64,000 bases of DNA, taken from assembly GCF_042676985.1 (NCBI RefSeq), contig NZ_JBHTIK010000005.1:744001-808000 (forward strand). Direction: 5' to 3'. This DNA comes from Sphingosinicella xenopeptidilytica. Lineage in GTDB: Bacteria > Pseudomonadota > Alphaproteobacteria > Sphingomonadales > Sphingomonadaceae. Below are positions 16,750 through 25,768 of the stretch, piece by piece. The translations under genes were made by a program, and so were the position numbers. The notes beneath the pieces are model-generated. The model was not told the origin of the DNA and did no database searches. It worked only from the letters and a program-made list of their open reading frames with translations. Numbering within the stretch: position 1 is the first letter of the stretch; each line of letters starts with the position of its first letter.

Positions 16750-18243
16750 ATGGCGGAAGCTGGCGAGGCGTGGAGCCCGGTGTTCGAACGCGCGCGGGCG
16801 CGGATCGCGCAGCCACACGGGCATTTCATCGGCGGGCGCTGGCAGGCGCAGGATGCGCCGCCGATCGCGGTGATCAACCCTGCCGATGAACAGTGCATCG
16901 GCGAGATCGCGGCCGGAACCGCACGCGAGATCGACGCTGCGGTCACCGCCGCGCGCGCCGCTTTCGAACGGCCGGAATGGCGCGACATGCCCGCTGCACG
17001 GCGCGAGTCCCTGCTGCTCAATCTCGCTGCGCTGATCGAGGCGGAACAGGATGAAATCGCCGCGATCGAAACGCTCGATAACGGCATGCCGTTTCCGAAC
17101 GCGCGCGGCGCCGTCGGCGCTGCCATTAGCGTCATCCGCTACAATGCGGGCTGGGCGCGGCGGCTGGGCGGGGAGACCGTGCCGGTTTCGGTGCCCGGCA
17201 ACTGGCACGGCTACACCACCCGCGATCCGCTCGGCGTCGCCGCGCTGATCGTGCCGTGGAACGCGCCGTTCGCGATCACCTGCGCCAAGCTGTCGGCGGC
17301 GCTCGCGGCTGGCTGCACGGTGGTCCTGAAGCCCGCCGAGCTTGCACCGATGAGCGGGCTTCGCCTCGCCGAGCTCGTCGAGGCGGCGGGCTTCCCGGCC
17401 GGCAGCGTCAATGTCGTCACCGGCCTCGGCGCGGAGGCCGGCGCGGCGCTTGTCGCGCATCCTGGCGTCGACAAGATCTCCTTCACCGGCTCCACCGAAA
17501 CGGGGCAGGGCATCCTGCGGGCGAGCGTCGCCGACCTGAAGCGCGTCTCGCTCGAACTCGGCGGAAAGTCGGCATCGATCGTCTTCGCCGATGCCGATCT
17601 CGAAAAGGCCGTGCCTGCCGTCGCCATGGGCATCTTCGGCAACAGCGGGCAGGTCTGCGCCGCCGGCTCGCGCCTGTTCGTGGCCGATGCGATCTTTGAC
17701 CGCTTAATGGCTGCGCTCGCCGAATTCGCGGACAGGCTGACGGTCGGCCCCGGCTGGCAGGGCGGTGTGGCGCTTGGCCCGCTGATCTCGCAGCGTCAGC
17801 GCGAGCGTGTGCTCGGCTACATCGACGCGGGCCTCCGCGAGGGCGCCAGTCTGCTCACCGGCGGCTCCGCGCCCGAGGGGGCGGGCTATTTCGTTCGCCC
17901 CACCATCTTCGTCGACGCGCGCGCCGACATGCGGATCGTGTGCGAGGAGATTTTCGGCCCCGTGCTCAGCGTGATGCGTTTCTCGGACGGGGATTTCGAC
18001 GCACTGGCCTGCCGCGCCAACGACAGTATCTACGGCCTTTCCGCCTATGTCTGGACGCGCGATCTCACCGCCGCCCACGCCATGGCGAAACGGCTGCGCG
18101 CAGGATCGGTGAAGGTGAACGGCGCGGGCATGGAATTCGCACTGCCGTTCGGCGGCTTCCGACAATCCGGCCTTGGCCGCGAGAACGGCCGTGCTGGTGT
18201 CGAGGCGTTCACCGAAACCAAGGCCGTGATGATCGGTTATTGA
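16750..18243 (+). CDS. Aldehyde dehydrogenase
   Basis: NAD(P)-dependent aldehyde dehydrogenase of 497 residues. Motifs run in the expected order: LIVPWNAPFAI (about 160), FTGSTETGQGI (about 245), LELGGKSASI (about 270), catalytic Cys in SGQVCAAGSRLF (about 302), and EEIFGPVLSV (about 400). It resembles the betaine/phenylacetaldehyde/hydroxybenzaldehyde class rather than the vanillin-type enzyme at 7130-8530. GGAG lies upstream of the ATG. It closes the plus-strand operon and probably acts on the aldehyde made by the GMC enzyme before it. Confidence 0.88.
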   Translation: MAEAGEAWSPVFERARARIAQPHGHFIGGRWQAQDAPPIAVINPADEQCIGEIAAGTAREIDAAVTAARAAFERPEWRDMPAARRESLLLNLAALIEAEQDEIAAIETLDNGMPFPNARGAVGAAISVIRYNAGWARRLGGETVPVSVPGNWHGYTTRDPLGVAALIVPWNAPFAITCAKLSAALAAGCTVVLKPAELAPMSGLRLAELVEAAGFPAGSVNVVTGLGAEAGAALVAHPGVDKISFTGSTETGQGILRASVADLKRVSLELGGKSASIVFADADLEKAVPAVAMGIFGNSGQVCAAGSRLFVADAIFDRLMAALAEFADRLTVGPGWQGGVALGPLISQRQRERVLGYIDAGLREGASLLTGGSAPEGAGYFVRPTIFVDARADMRIVCEEIFGPVLSVMRFSDGDFDALACRANDSIYGLSAYVWTRDLTAAHAMAKRLRAGSVKVNGAGMEFALPFGGFRQSGLGRENGRAGVEAFTETKAVMIGY

Positions 18244-18254
18244 TCACGGCCACG

Positions 18255-18359
18255 ATGATCCCGACTTCGCCGGAAGCGGCGGTCGATCTCGCCGAGCGGT
18301 TGCATAACCATTACTATGGAGTGGAGGCATTTCCACTAATATCGAATATTTCAAATTAG
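18255..18359 (+). CDS. Possible small ORF or gene remnant (34 codons)
   Basis: A short open frame (begins MIPTSPEAAVDLAERLHNHY) directly after the aldehyde dehydrogenase stop. The first part has normal codon use and an amphipathic pattern that looks like the start of a real protein, but the frame ends within an AT-rich palindrome. It may be the truncated 5' end of a lost gene at the junction between regions 1 and 2, or chance. No family recognised. Confidence 0.3.
   Translation: MIPTSPEAAVDLAERLHNHYYGVEAFPLISNISN
18336..18359. promoter_or_regulatory. Imperfect 24-bp palindrome upstream of TetR gene 2
   Basis: CTAAT (18336-18340) and ATTAG (18355-18359) flank an AT-rich centre, with 18 of 24 positions symmetrical. 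It lies 157 bases upstream of the regulator at 18516, in the 18244-18515 gap that otherwise holds only the small open frame above. It could be the operator of that regulator; no second copy was found. Confidence 0.35.
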
Positions 18360-18515
18360 GAGTTGGTTTGGCGAAGGCTGGCATCGACGGCCGTTTCAGC
18401 GCCTATACTGGCAGCGGAGGCCGTGTCGGGCAATCGCTGGCTGGTTGCAACGGTCGAGAGATTAGGGCAGGCTTTATCTCAGACCCTGTAATTATTGGAT
18501 AAATGATCGCCCGTT

Positions 18516-19199
18516 ATGATTGAAGATCAACCTCCAGCCCGGCCAGCCCAAATCCGAAGGCCGCGTCAGAAGCGGAGCCAGGAGCGGTTCGAGGCGATCC
18601 TCGATGCAGCCGCGCGGGTGCTGAAGGATCGCGAGCCCGGCGATGTCAGTATTTATACGCTTGCCGAAGAGGCGGAAATGTCGCCTGCCTCGATTTACCA
18701 CTTCTTTCCAGACGCGCAGCACGTCTTCGCGGCGCTGGCGGAGCGCTATTTTGGCATTTTCTCGGATGGCATGAATCCCGTCTCTGATACGCCGTTCGCG
18801 ACGTGGCAGAGTCTGGTGGATTTTCGCTACGAGGCATCGCGCTGTTTCTACAATGCGAACGTCGCGGCCCGAAAGATCATCTTCGGCGCTGGAAGCAACT
18901 GGACGATACGCGCGCGCGACCTTGAGCTCGACCGCGAACTCGCATTGAGTGCCATCGCGCAAATCCGGCAATGCTTCGTCCTGCCGGAGATCCCGGGCCT
19001 CGTTGATCGCGTAACCGAGACGATCGTTCTCAATGACTCGCTTTGGGCCTTGTACAATCATCGCTACGGCTATCTTCCCGACCATGAGGAAGAATATGTT
19101 CGGCGCGCGCGCTTTGCGCATATGCGGACTTATCTGCCCGAGTTTCTGGTGCAGCGCGAGATCGAGGAATCGGATGCTGCATCCGAAGTGGTGGCTTAG
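18516..19199 (+). CDS. TetR-family transcriptional regulator
   Basis: 227-residue regulator with an N-terminal TetR DNA-binding domain: SQERFEAILDAAARVL, then VSIYTLAEEAEMSPASIYHFFPDAQHVFAAL (helix-turn-helix around residues 45-65, split here by description). The remaining all-helical part has the TetR ligand-domain character. It converges with the MFS gene, 34 bases apart, and is the nearest regulator to the receptor/SDR/monooxygenase/aminotransferase set, so it may control region 2. Base composition is less GC-rich than in region 1. Confidence 0.85.
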   Translation: MIEDQPPARPAQIRRPRQKRSQERFEAILDAAARVLKDREPGDVSIYTLAEEAEMSPASIYHFFPDAQHVFAALAERYFGIFSDGMNPVSDTPFATWQSLVDFRYEASRCFYNANVAARKIIFGAGSNWTIRARDLELDRELALSAIAQIRQCFVLPEIPGLVDRVTETIVLNDSLWALYNHRYGYLPDHEEEYVRRARFAHMRTYLPEFLVQREIEESDAASEVVA

Positions 19200-19233
19200 G
19201 AAAATTTGAAGGTTTCGCGGTCGTCACTCGCGA

Positions 19234-20391
19234 TCAGTCCTGCCACGCTTCCTTTTCGATTTTCGCGGGCGGCGCGTGCAGGCCGGCTACGAGCGCCATC
19301 GCGATCGCCAGCACGCCTATCGCCAGCCAGAAGGCGCCCCCGATGCCGTGATAACCGACGGCGATCCCCGCGAGCGTTGGCAACAGCGCGGCCCCCGCGA
19401 GCTGGACCGCTGCGATATAAAGAAGTGCGCGCCGGGTCGGGTCGATCTCGACGAGGAGGCCGGCAAAGGCGGGAAGCGTGAAGAGCCAGAGAAAACTGAA
19501 GGCGGCGCTCAGCGCATACAGGATGCGTATATCATGCTGCGCGTGCAGCATCAGCAATAGCACGAGAATCGCGAGCGCAGTGCTCGCGAGAATTGTAGCG
19601 CGCGGCAGCAAACGAGAGCCGAGGTGCGCGGCGACCAATGCGCCTATGATCTGTGCGGCGAGCGACAGCGCGACGGCTCTGCTTTCAAGTTCAGCCGGAA
19701 AGCCATTGTGCGAGATCCAAAGGCCGAGATATCCCCATATGCATAGTGTCGCTCCGGTGAAGGCGCCGACGGCCGCCAAGCCGACGAAGCTGCGTGGGCC
19801 GAGTTCGCCGCCGCTTTGTTTGCGTTCTGGTGGGACAAGCCGCCGAGGTGCGATCGTTGCGATGAGTGCTGCTGCCAGTCCGCAACCCGAAAGGATGGTG
19901 AGGCAGCCATCGGTGTTCGATCCTTCGAGCGCAAGGCTGGGGGCGAGCGATACGGCGACGAATTGAATGAAGGTCTGAGCGGCAAGGAAGAGACCGCTGG
20001 CGCGCTCGGGTTGCCTGCTTCGCGCGATCGCGACGAGGGCGAGAGCCATCAAAATACCTTCGATCGCGCCGGCCGCGCCGCGCGTGGCGATCAGCGCCAG
20101 ATCGCCTTTGACACCTATCGTGCACGCATTGAGTGCTGCTGTGAGAAGACCGGCACTCGCGGCGACGCCATGGGCTCCGAAGCGCGCGAGCAGGCGCGTG
20201 CCGATGACGCTGCCGATAGCGATGGCCAGCAGTTCGGTCGTGACCAGTGCCCCGACGGTCGTTTCCGCGATCCGTCCTTCATGGACCATGGCACTGAGGA
20301 GAATGGGTTCGATGCCGAGCACCGTTGTTCCGAGCGACCCGATGACGATGGCGGTGCCGAGGTTCCGCCCGTTGATCGCGTGATTCTCCAT
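19234..20391 (-). CDS. MFS transporter
   Basis: Inner-membrane permease of 385 residues with about 12 hydrophobic helices and few charged loops. The ATG at 20391 has GGGAGC just upstream; the farther ATG at 20424 lacks a ribosome site. It is divergent from the TonB receptor at 20770. Together they would form an outer- and inner-membrane uptake route for the region 2 substrate. Short length and weak motif A mean export is also possible. Confidence 0.8.
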   Translation of the reverse strand: MENHAINGRNLGTAIVIGSLGTTVLGIEPILLSAMVHEGRIAETTVGALVTTELLAIAIGSVIGTRLLARFGAHGVAASAGLLTAALNACTIGVKGDLALIATRGAAGAIEGILMALALVAIARSRQPERASGLFLAAQTFIQFVAVSLAPSLALEGSNTDGCLTILSGCGLAAALIATIAPRRLVPPERKQSGGELGPRSFVGLAAVGAFTGATLCIWGYLGLWISHNGFPAELESRAVALSLAAQIIGALVAAHLGSRLLPRATILASTALAILVLLLMLHAQHDIRILYALSAAFSFLWLFTLPAFAGLLVEIDPTRRALLYIAAVQLAGAALLPTLAGIAVGYHGIGGAFWLAIGVLAIAMALVAGLHAPPAKIEKEAWQD

Positions 20392-20688
20392 GCTGCTCCC
20401 TGCCCGCTGGATGCCGGCACGCACGCTGCCCTATCTCATCTGTAAGTCAATACATATCTGATTATAAAGGTAGGAGGTGGCCAATTTTGCACATATGGCT
20501 TGACATAATAGCAAATCGAAAAAGAATAATAAGATAAATATCCATTTTAGGGATGGCGTGAGTCGGTGGGACAGGATGGAGGCGTCGGCTCTCGGCAACA
20601 TCTGCGGACGTGGACGGATGCGGGGGGATGCCGCGCCGTTATCCCCTCGCGACCTCGGGTGAGCGCGTGTCGAGCCATCTTCGCGAGG

Positions 20689-20708
20689 TGGACCGGACAC
20701 CCGGTCCA
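20689..20708 (+). promoter_or_regulatory. Perfect hairpin in the leader of the TonB receptor gene
   Basis: TGGACCGG (20689-20696), ACAC loop, CCGGTCCA (20701-20708): an 8-bp stem with a 4-base loop, 61 bases upstream of the receptor ATG at 20770. ATTTGATT follows, so it could be an attenuator, an mRNA-stability hairpin or a protein site. The rest of the 378-base gap 20392-20769 shows an AT-rich stretch (20440-20550), presumably the divergent promoters, and no gene. Confidence 0.5.
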
Positions 20709-20769
20709 ATTTGATTATGGATGGCCGCAATCTGAAGACAGGCGGCCGCTTAAAGGAGGGGAAACTGCA

Positions 20770-23013
20770 ATGCGTAAAACGCTTCTGATGATGACCGCCT
20801 CGCTTGCCGCGATGGCTGCTCCCGCATTCGCCCAGGCTGTGCCGGCTGAGGTCGAGGCTGCTTCGCCGGAGGATGCGGAACAAGCCGGCGGCATCGGTGT
20901 CATCGTTGTGACGGCGCAGCGCCGTGCCCAGAATGTCCAGGATGTGCCGATCGCGATCGCGGCGATTGGGGGCGAAGGATTGCAGGAGGCTGGGGTTCGC
21001 GACCCGCGCGACTTGACTCTGCTTGTACCCAGCCTTTCGATGCAGGCTGGAACCGCGGCGACGACGACCTCGCTGTTCATCCGCGGTGTCGGGATCGGCG
21101 ATTTCAATTCGAACACCACGGGCGCGGTCGGCGTTTATGTCGACGACGTGTTTCTTGGCGCCAACGCCGGCAAGCTGTTCAACATTTTCGACAGCGAAGG
21201 GATTGAGGTGCTGAAGGGGCCGCAGGGAACGCTCTATGGCCGCAACACGACGGCAGGCGCGATCCGGTTCAGCTCGCGCAAGCCGACCAACGAGCTGACG
21301 ATGAACGCCTCTCTGCTTTATGGCCGTTTCGACGAAGTGCATCTTGAAGCGGGCGTGGGCGGCCCGATCGTGAAGGACGTGCTCAAGGTCCGGGTCGCCG
21401 GCCTCTACAATCGCCGCGACGGCACCACGCTCAACCGTGTGACCGGCAACCATGTCAACGATATCGATATCTGGGCCGCGCGCGGCATCGTTGATTTCAC
21501 GCCGAGCGCTTCTGCTCTGCTGCGTCTTAGCGTCCATGGCGGGGCCAATCGCGGTGGCGCCCGGCAATTCCAGCATCGCGGCCAAGGCATCGACTTTTTC
21601 GGGAACCCGGCCTTTCTGCCTGACGGCACGCCGCTTGATGGCCTTGGTTATGCGGATACCGACGATGACATCTATGCCGGCGATTATGACATCGAAGGGC
21701 AGGAGAGGGTGGATGTGTTCGGCGCCTCGCTCACCGGTGAATTCAATATCGGCGACCTTACCCTCACGTCGATCAGCGCTTACGAGAAGGTCAACCGGTC
21801 GACGATTGAGGATACTGATACCAGCCCCAACGACATCATCAATGCGCTCTACAAAGACCGGCCCCGCCAGTTCAGCCAGGAGCTGCGCCTTGCCTCGGGC
21901 ACGGGTGATCGCATTTCGTGGATCGTCGGCGGATATTATTTCCACGATAAGCTGACAACCGCCAGTTACTATGATCTGCTTCGCGATCTGCGCGATCCGA
22001 CGGCGCCGATGAACGGTTTCGATCCGGCAAACTCGATCGGGCTGCTGCGCTATCCTTATGAGCAGAAGACGACCAGTCTTGCCGCCTTCGGCCAGGCCGA
22101 CATCAAGCTCACCGACCGCCTGACCGCGACGCTCGGCCTGCGCTACTCGACGGACAAGATCAAATTCGATTTCAGCAGCTTCTTCGATGAGGAGGGCTTC
22201 ATCGTCCCGCTCGTCGACATCAACGACAGTCGGCGTTTCAAGGATCTTTCGTGGCGCGCTGCACTTGCCTGGCAGGGCGACAATATCCTGCTCTATGCGT
22301 CTGCTTCGAAGGGGTATAACAGCGGCGGCTTCGCCGGGGGCGCCGCGACCGATCCGCTGCAGCTCCAGCCTTTCGGCTCGGAAAAGCTTTTCGCTTATGA
22401 GGCGGGCTTCAAGAGCGATCTGTTCGATCGGCGGCTTCGTTTCAATGCCTCTGCGTTCTACTACGACTATCGCGATCTTCAGGTGTTTGTGTTCGATACC
22501 AGCGCGACGGTCCCGGTGCAGCGCAAGCTCAACGCCGGTAATGCACGGATCCTCGGCTTCGAGGCGGAAGTTACCGCAAAGCCCGTGGAGCCGCTGGAAC
22601 TGTTCGTCGCGGCGAGTATCCTCGACAGCGAATACAAGGATTTTAGCGGCCTCGCCGGCTCCGATTTCGACGGTAACAAGCTGGTCAACGCGCCTTCGCT
22701 CGCGCTGTCGGCGGGCGCCACTCTCACGCTGCCCGTTGGCGAGAACGGAACCGTGCGCGCGCATGTCGATACATCCTACAGCTCGAAGATCTATCTTTAC
22801 CCTGACAACCTCCCCGGCAATGCGGTTGGCGAGCACGCACAGCTGAATGCCCGCCTTGCTTACAAGCCCGATGGGAAATTCGAAATCGCGCTTTGGGGGA
22901 AAAATCTGACAGGGACCAAATATCTCACGGCGCTCTTCCCGGTCATCACCCAGGATCAGCTCAACTACAATGATCCCAAGACATATGGCGTCCAGGTGTC
23001 CTTCAGCTTCTGA
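20770..23013 (+). CDS. TonB-dependent outer-membrane receptor
   Basis: 747-residue receptor with signal peptide (cleavage near PAFAQA), TonB-box-like GVIVVTAQRR, and a plug domain holding LKGPQGTLYGRNTTAGAIRF near residue 150. The barrel ends in Phe (QVSFSF). ATG 20770 follows GGAGGGG about 7 bases upstream. It is followed by an SDR 58 bases downstream and divergent from an MFS permease. Substrate unknown; sphingomonad receptors of this type commonly import hydrophobic or aromatic compounds. Confidence 0.9.
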   Translation: MRKTLLMMTASLAAMAAPAFAQAVPAEVEAASPEDAEQAGGIGVIVVTAQRRAQNVQDVPIAIAAIGGEGLQEAGVRDPRDLTLLVPSLSMQAGTAATTTSLFIRGVGIGDFNSNTTGAVGVYVDDVFLGANAGKLFNIFDSEGIEVLKGPQGTLYGRNTTAGAIRFSSRKPTNELTMNASLLYGRFDEVHLEAGVGGPIVKDVLKVRVAGLYNRRDGTTLNRVTGNHVNDIDIWAARGIVDFTPSASALLRLSVHGGANRGGARQFQHRGQGIDFFGNPAFLPDGTPLDGLGYADTDDDIYAGDYDIEGQERVDVFGASLTGEFNIGDLTLTSISAYEKVNRSTIEDTDTSPNDIINALYKDRPRQFSQELRLASGTGDRISWIVGGYYFHDKLTTASYYDLLRDLRDPTAPMNGFDPANSIGLLRYPYEQKTTSLAAFGQADIKLTDRLTATLGLRYSTDKIKFDFSSFFDEEGFIVPLVDINDSRRFKDLSWRAALAWQGDNILLYASASKGYNSGGFAGGAATDPLQLQPFGSEKLFAYEAGFKSDLFDRRLRFNASAFYYDYRDLQVFVFDTSATVPVQRKLNAGNARILGFEAEVTAKPVEPLELFVAASILDSEYKDFSGLAGSDFDGNKLVNAPSLALSAGATLTLPVGENGTVRAHVDTSYSSKIYLYPDNLPGNAVGEHAQLNARLAYKPDGKFEIALWGKNLTGTKYLTALFPVITQDQLNYNDPKTYGVQVSFSF

Positions 23014-23071
23014 GGTCTGGGACAAAAGTACCGCTCCATTGGATAGCGAATTTCACGGATTGGGAAGACTC

Positions 23072-23914
23072 ATGAGCAACGCATCAAATGACAACAAGCA
23101 GCCTGTGGCACTCGTGACGGGTGCCAGTTCGGGCCTTGGCAAGATCATGGCGAAGGCGCTGGTTGCCGACGGCTATCGTGTGTTCGGAACCTCTCGAAAC
23201 CCCGGAAAGATCGTTGCTGCTCCGGGCGTCGAGTTTGTGGCGATGGATGTCGACAGCGATGCCTCGGTTGAGCAGGCGGTCGCTTCGGTCGTCGGGCAGG
23301 CGGGGCAGGTCGATCTGGTCCTGTGCAGCGCAGGCTTCGGCGTCATGGGGCCGATCGAGGATACGCCGATGGCCGATATGGTGGCGCAGTTTCAAACGAA
23401 TGTCTTCGGTGTCCATCGGGTCGTGCGCGCGACGGTGCCGTACCTCCGACAGCGACCTGCCGCCAAGCTGATTGTCGTCGGTTCGCTCGCCGGCACGGTC
23501 GGTGTGCCCTATCAGGGCATGTACAGCGCTTCGAAATTCGCGCTTGAAGGGTATTGCGAAGCGCTACGGCTCGAATTGCGGGATTCGAGCGTGCGCGTGT
23601 CGCTCATCCAGCCCGGGGATTTTCCGACCGGTTTCACCTCGTCGCGGACGCTGGTCGACGAGGCCGATGTCTCTCCTGCGCATCGTGAGAAGTTTGTGCG
23701 CGCGATGGCGATTGTTGAGAACGACGAGAACAACGGCGGGGATCTTTCCCTTCTTGCCAAGGCCATCTCGAAACTCGCGGCCGATCCCACTCCACCGCTG
23801 CGCACCGTCGTGGCATCTGACGAGCAGATCGAGCTGTTCGACGCGCGGCCGACCTTCGCTCCCGACGAATGGGAAGACATGATTGCCGAGCATTTCGAGC
23901 TGGAGGCGAACTGA
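23072..23914 (+). CDS. Short-chain dehydrogenase/reductase
   Basis: NAD(P)-dependent oxidoreductase of 280 residues. The cofactor motif TGASSGLGKIMA starts near residue 16, the active-site Tyr/Lys is in YSASKFALEGYCEALRLEL (about 150-168), with the Ser in VGSLAGTVG before it. Arg after SRNPGK suggests NADP preference. It is the second gene after the TonB receptor and converges with the flavin monooxygenase. It would interconvert a hydroxyl and a keto group in the region 2 pathway, for example preparing a ketone for the monooxygenase. Confidence 0.85.
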   Translation: MSNASNDNKQPVALVTGASSGLGKIMAKALVADGYRVFGTSRNPGKIVAAPGVEFVAMDVDSDASVEQAVASVVGQAGQVDLVLCSAGFGVMGPIEDTPMADMVAQFQTNVFGVHRVVRATVPYLRQRPAAKLIVVGSLAGTVGVPYQGMYSASKFALEGYCEALRLELRDSSVRVSLIQPGDFPTGFTSSRTLVDEADVSPAHREKFVRAMAIVENDENNGGDLSLLAKAISKLAADPTPPLRTVVASDEQIELFDARPTFAPDEWEDMIAEHFELEAN

Positions 23915-23969
23915 TATCAGTGGCGCTTCCTGATACCTCCGACGCTACGGTCATCCACGACCGCCGCGT

Positions 23970-25721
23970 CTACTTGGGCTCTCCATAGATCGGCAGCGGC
24001 AGTTGCGCGTGTCGCGCCTTGAGCTGCAACGCGAGATAGCGGGAATAAAAGCGCGATTGGGCAAGGTTACCGCCGTGGAACCAGAGCCCCGGCTGTGCGG
24101 TCGGCTTCCACATGTTGCGGAGCTCGCCTTCCCACGGTCCGGGATCGCCCGCGACGCCCGATCCATAGCCCCAGCATTTGCCGATGCGCGCCGCGACTCC
24201 GGGTGAGATCAGCCGCGCCACCCATTCGTCCATTGATCCAAAGCCTGTCGCCATGACGATGGCGTCTGCGGCAAGATGCGAGCCGTCTGAAAGAATGAGT
24301 CCGTCCTCGACGATTTGCTTTACACCGACACCCGAACGCAGAGCGATGCGGCCGTCGATGATCATGTCGCTGGCGCCGACGTCGATATAATAGCCCGAGG
24401 CTGTGCGCTGGTATTTCATCGCCATGCCGGTTCCATCCTCGGCGAAGTCGAGTTGGAAGCCGGCGTTTTCGAGGCTCGCGTAGAAGTCGGCATCCATCGC
24501 GCGAATGCCCTGCCAAATCTGCTTGTGATATGCTTCCTGAAGACGGAGCGGCATCGAGGCGACCAGAAGATCGGCGCGTTCGGTCGTGATGCCCTGGTCG
24601 ACCGCTTCCTGCGAATAGAGTGGGGCGAGGAGAACGTCCTGCATCGTTTTCTGGCGGACAATGAGCGTGCTCGATCGCTGGATCATCGTCACATGTGCAC
24701 CATTCGCCACCAGATCGGCGCAGATGTCGTGCGCGCTGTTGTTCGACCCGATGACCGCCACGCGCTTGCCGTCATAGCCCTCGCCGCCTGGGTGCTGGCT
24801 CGAATGAATGAGCGTCCCACGGAAAGCCTCCGCACCCTCGAATGCGGGGATGTTCGGAAAGCCCGCGTTGCCAACAGCCATCACGAGGTGTGGCGCACGA
24901 ATGGCGAGCTTCTCGCCGTGGCGCACCAGGTTGACGGTCCATTGTCGGTCCGTAGCATCATAGGATGCCGAGGTGCATTCGGTCGATGTCCAGACATCGA
25001 GCTCCATGATCCGGGCATAATCTTCGAGCCAGTCCCCCATCTTGTCCTTGGGCGTGTAGACAGGCCAATTTTCGGGGAAGGGCAGGTACGGCATATGATC
25101 GTACCAGACGGGGTCGTGGAGGGTCAGCGACTTGTATCGCGAGCGCCATTGGTCGCCGACCTTTGGATGCTTGTCGATGATGAGGCAGGGCACGCCGAGC
25201 GCCTTCAGTCTCGCGCCGAGCGCCAACCCGCCCTGACCGCCGCCGATGATGATCACGTAGGGCGGAATTTCGCGGCCCAGTTCGGCGGCTTCCTGCTGTC
25301 GCCGCTCAAGCCAGTTCCGTTTGTCGTCTGCGCGGCCGGTGCCGATGGCTCGGTGCGACCCGACGGCCTCGTCATGGCCGGTGAGGCTTTGCAGCGCGGT
25401 GAGGATGGTGAGACACACGCCGCCGTCCAGACGGACGTAGCCAGTGCCCCGACCGAAAGCGTTTTCGAAACTGATCCATCCCTCGGTGGCGCCCGGCTCG
25501 GCGCTGGTGCTCATCTCGCCGAGGTGGACGTGCGGCTGTGTCTCCAACAACATGTCGGCGATCGCGTCGGCGCCCTCGATTGTGACGAGGTTCCAGCTGA
25601 TCGCCAATATGTCGCGCCACAGCGCGGCGGGTGAGAAGAGGGCGGCAAGCGTGGTGCGGTCGGTGGCACTGAGCGCAGCGGAAAAGGCCGATGTCCAGCC
25701 TTTCAGATCCGTGATGGTCAT
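23970..25721 (-). CDS. Flavin-containing monooxygenase (YUCCA/Baeyer-Villiger-like) with N-terminal NTF2-like domain
   Basis: 583-residue fusion. Residues 1 to about 145 look like an NTF2/SnoaL-type domain. From about 155 there is a class B flavoprotein monooxygenase: FAD motif IIIGGGQGGLALGARL, the FMO fingerprint FRGTLIHSSQHPGG, NADPH motif VAVIGSNNSAHDICADL, and ATGFGSMDEW near the C-terminus. It would insert one oxygen from O2 next to a carbonyl or onto N or S. The ATG at 25721 starts the NTF2-like part and lies 47 bases after the aminotransferase stop. With an aminotransferase upstream and SDR downstream, a keto-acid or ketone substrate is plausible. The YUCCA resemblance is by motif only. 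Confidence 0.83.
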   Translation of the reverse strand: MTITDLKGWTSAFSAALSATDRTTLAALFSPAALWRDILAISWNLVTIEGADAIADMLLETQPHVHLGEMSTSAEPGATEGWISFENAFGRGTGYVRLDGGVCLTILTALQSLTGHDEAVGSHRAIGTGRADDKRNWLERRQQEAAELGREIPPYVIIIGGGQGGLALGARLKALGVPCLIIDKHPKVGDQWRSRYKSLTLHDPVWYDHMPYLPFPENWPVYTPKDKMGDWLEDYARIMELDVWTSTECTSASYDATDRQWTVNLVRHGEKLAIRAPHLVMAVGNAGFPNIPAFEGAEAFRGTLIHSSQHPGGEGYDGKRVAVIGSNNSAHDICADLVANGAHVTMIQRSSTLIVRQKTMQDVLLAPLYSQEAVDQGITTERADLLVASMPLRLQEAYHKQIWQGIRAMDADFYASLENAGFQLDFAEDGTGMAMKYQRTASGYYIDVGASDMIIDGRIALRSGVGVKQIVEDGLILSDGSHLAADAIVMATGFGSMDEWVARLISPGVAARIGKCWGYGSGVAGDPGPWEGELRNMWKPTAQPGLWFHGGNLAQSRFYSRYLALQLKARHAQLPLPIYGEPK

Positions 25722-25768
25722 GAGGATGGTTCCAATCGACTGGTTGGAAAGCGAGAAGGGCGCGCCGC

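Noticed and set aside
20431..23025. 864-codon minus-strand frame opposite the second TonB receptor
   Set aside because: Antisense shadow; the receptor on the plus strand has clear signal peptide and plug motifs.
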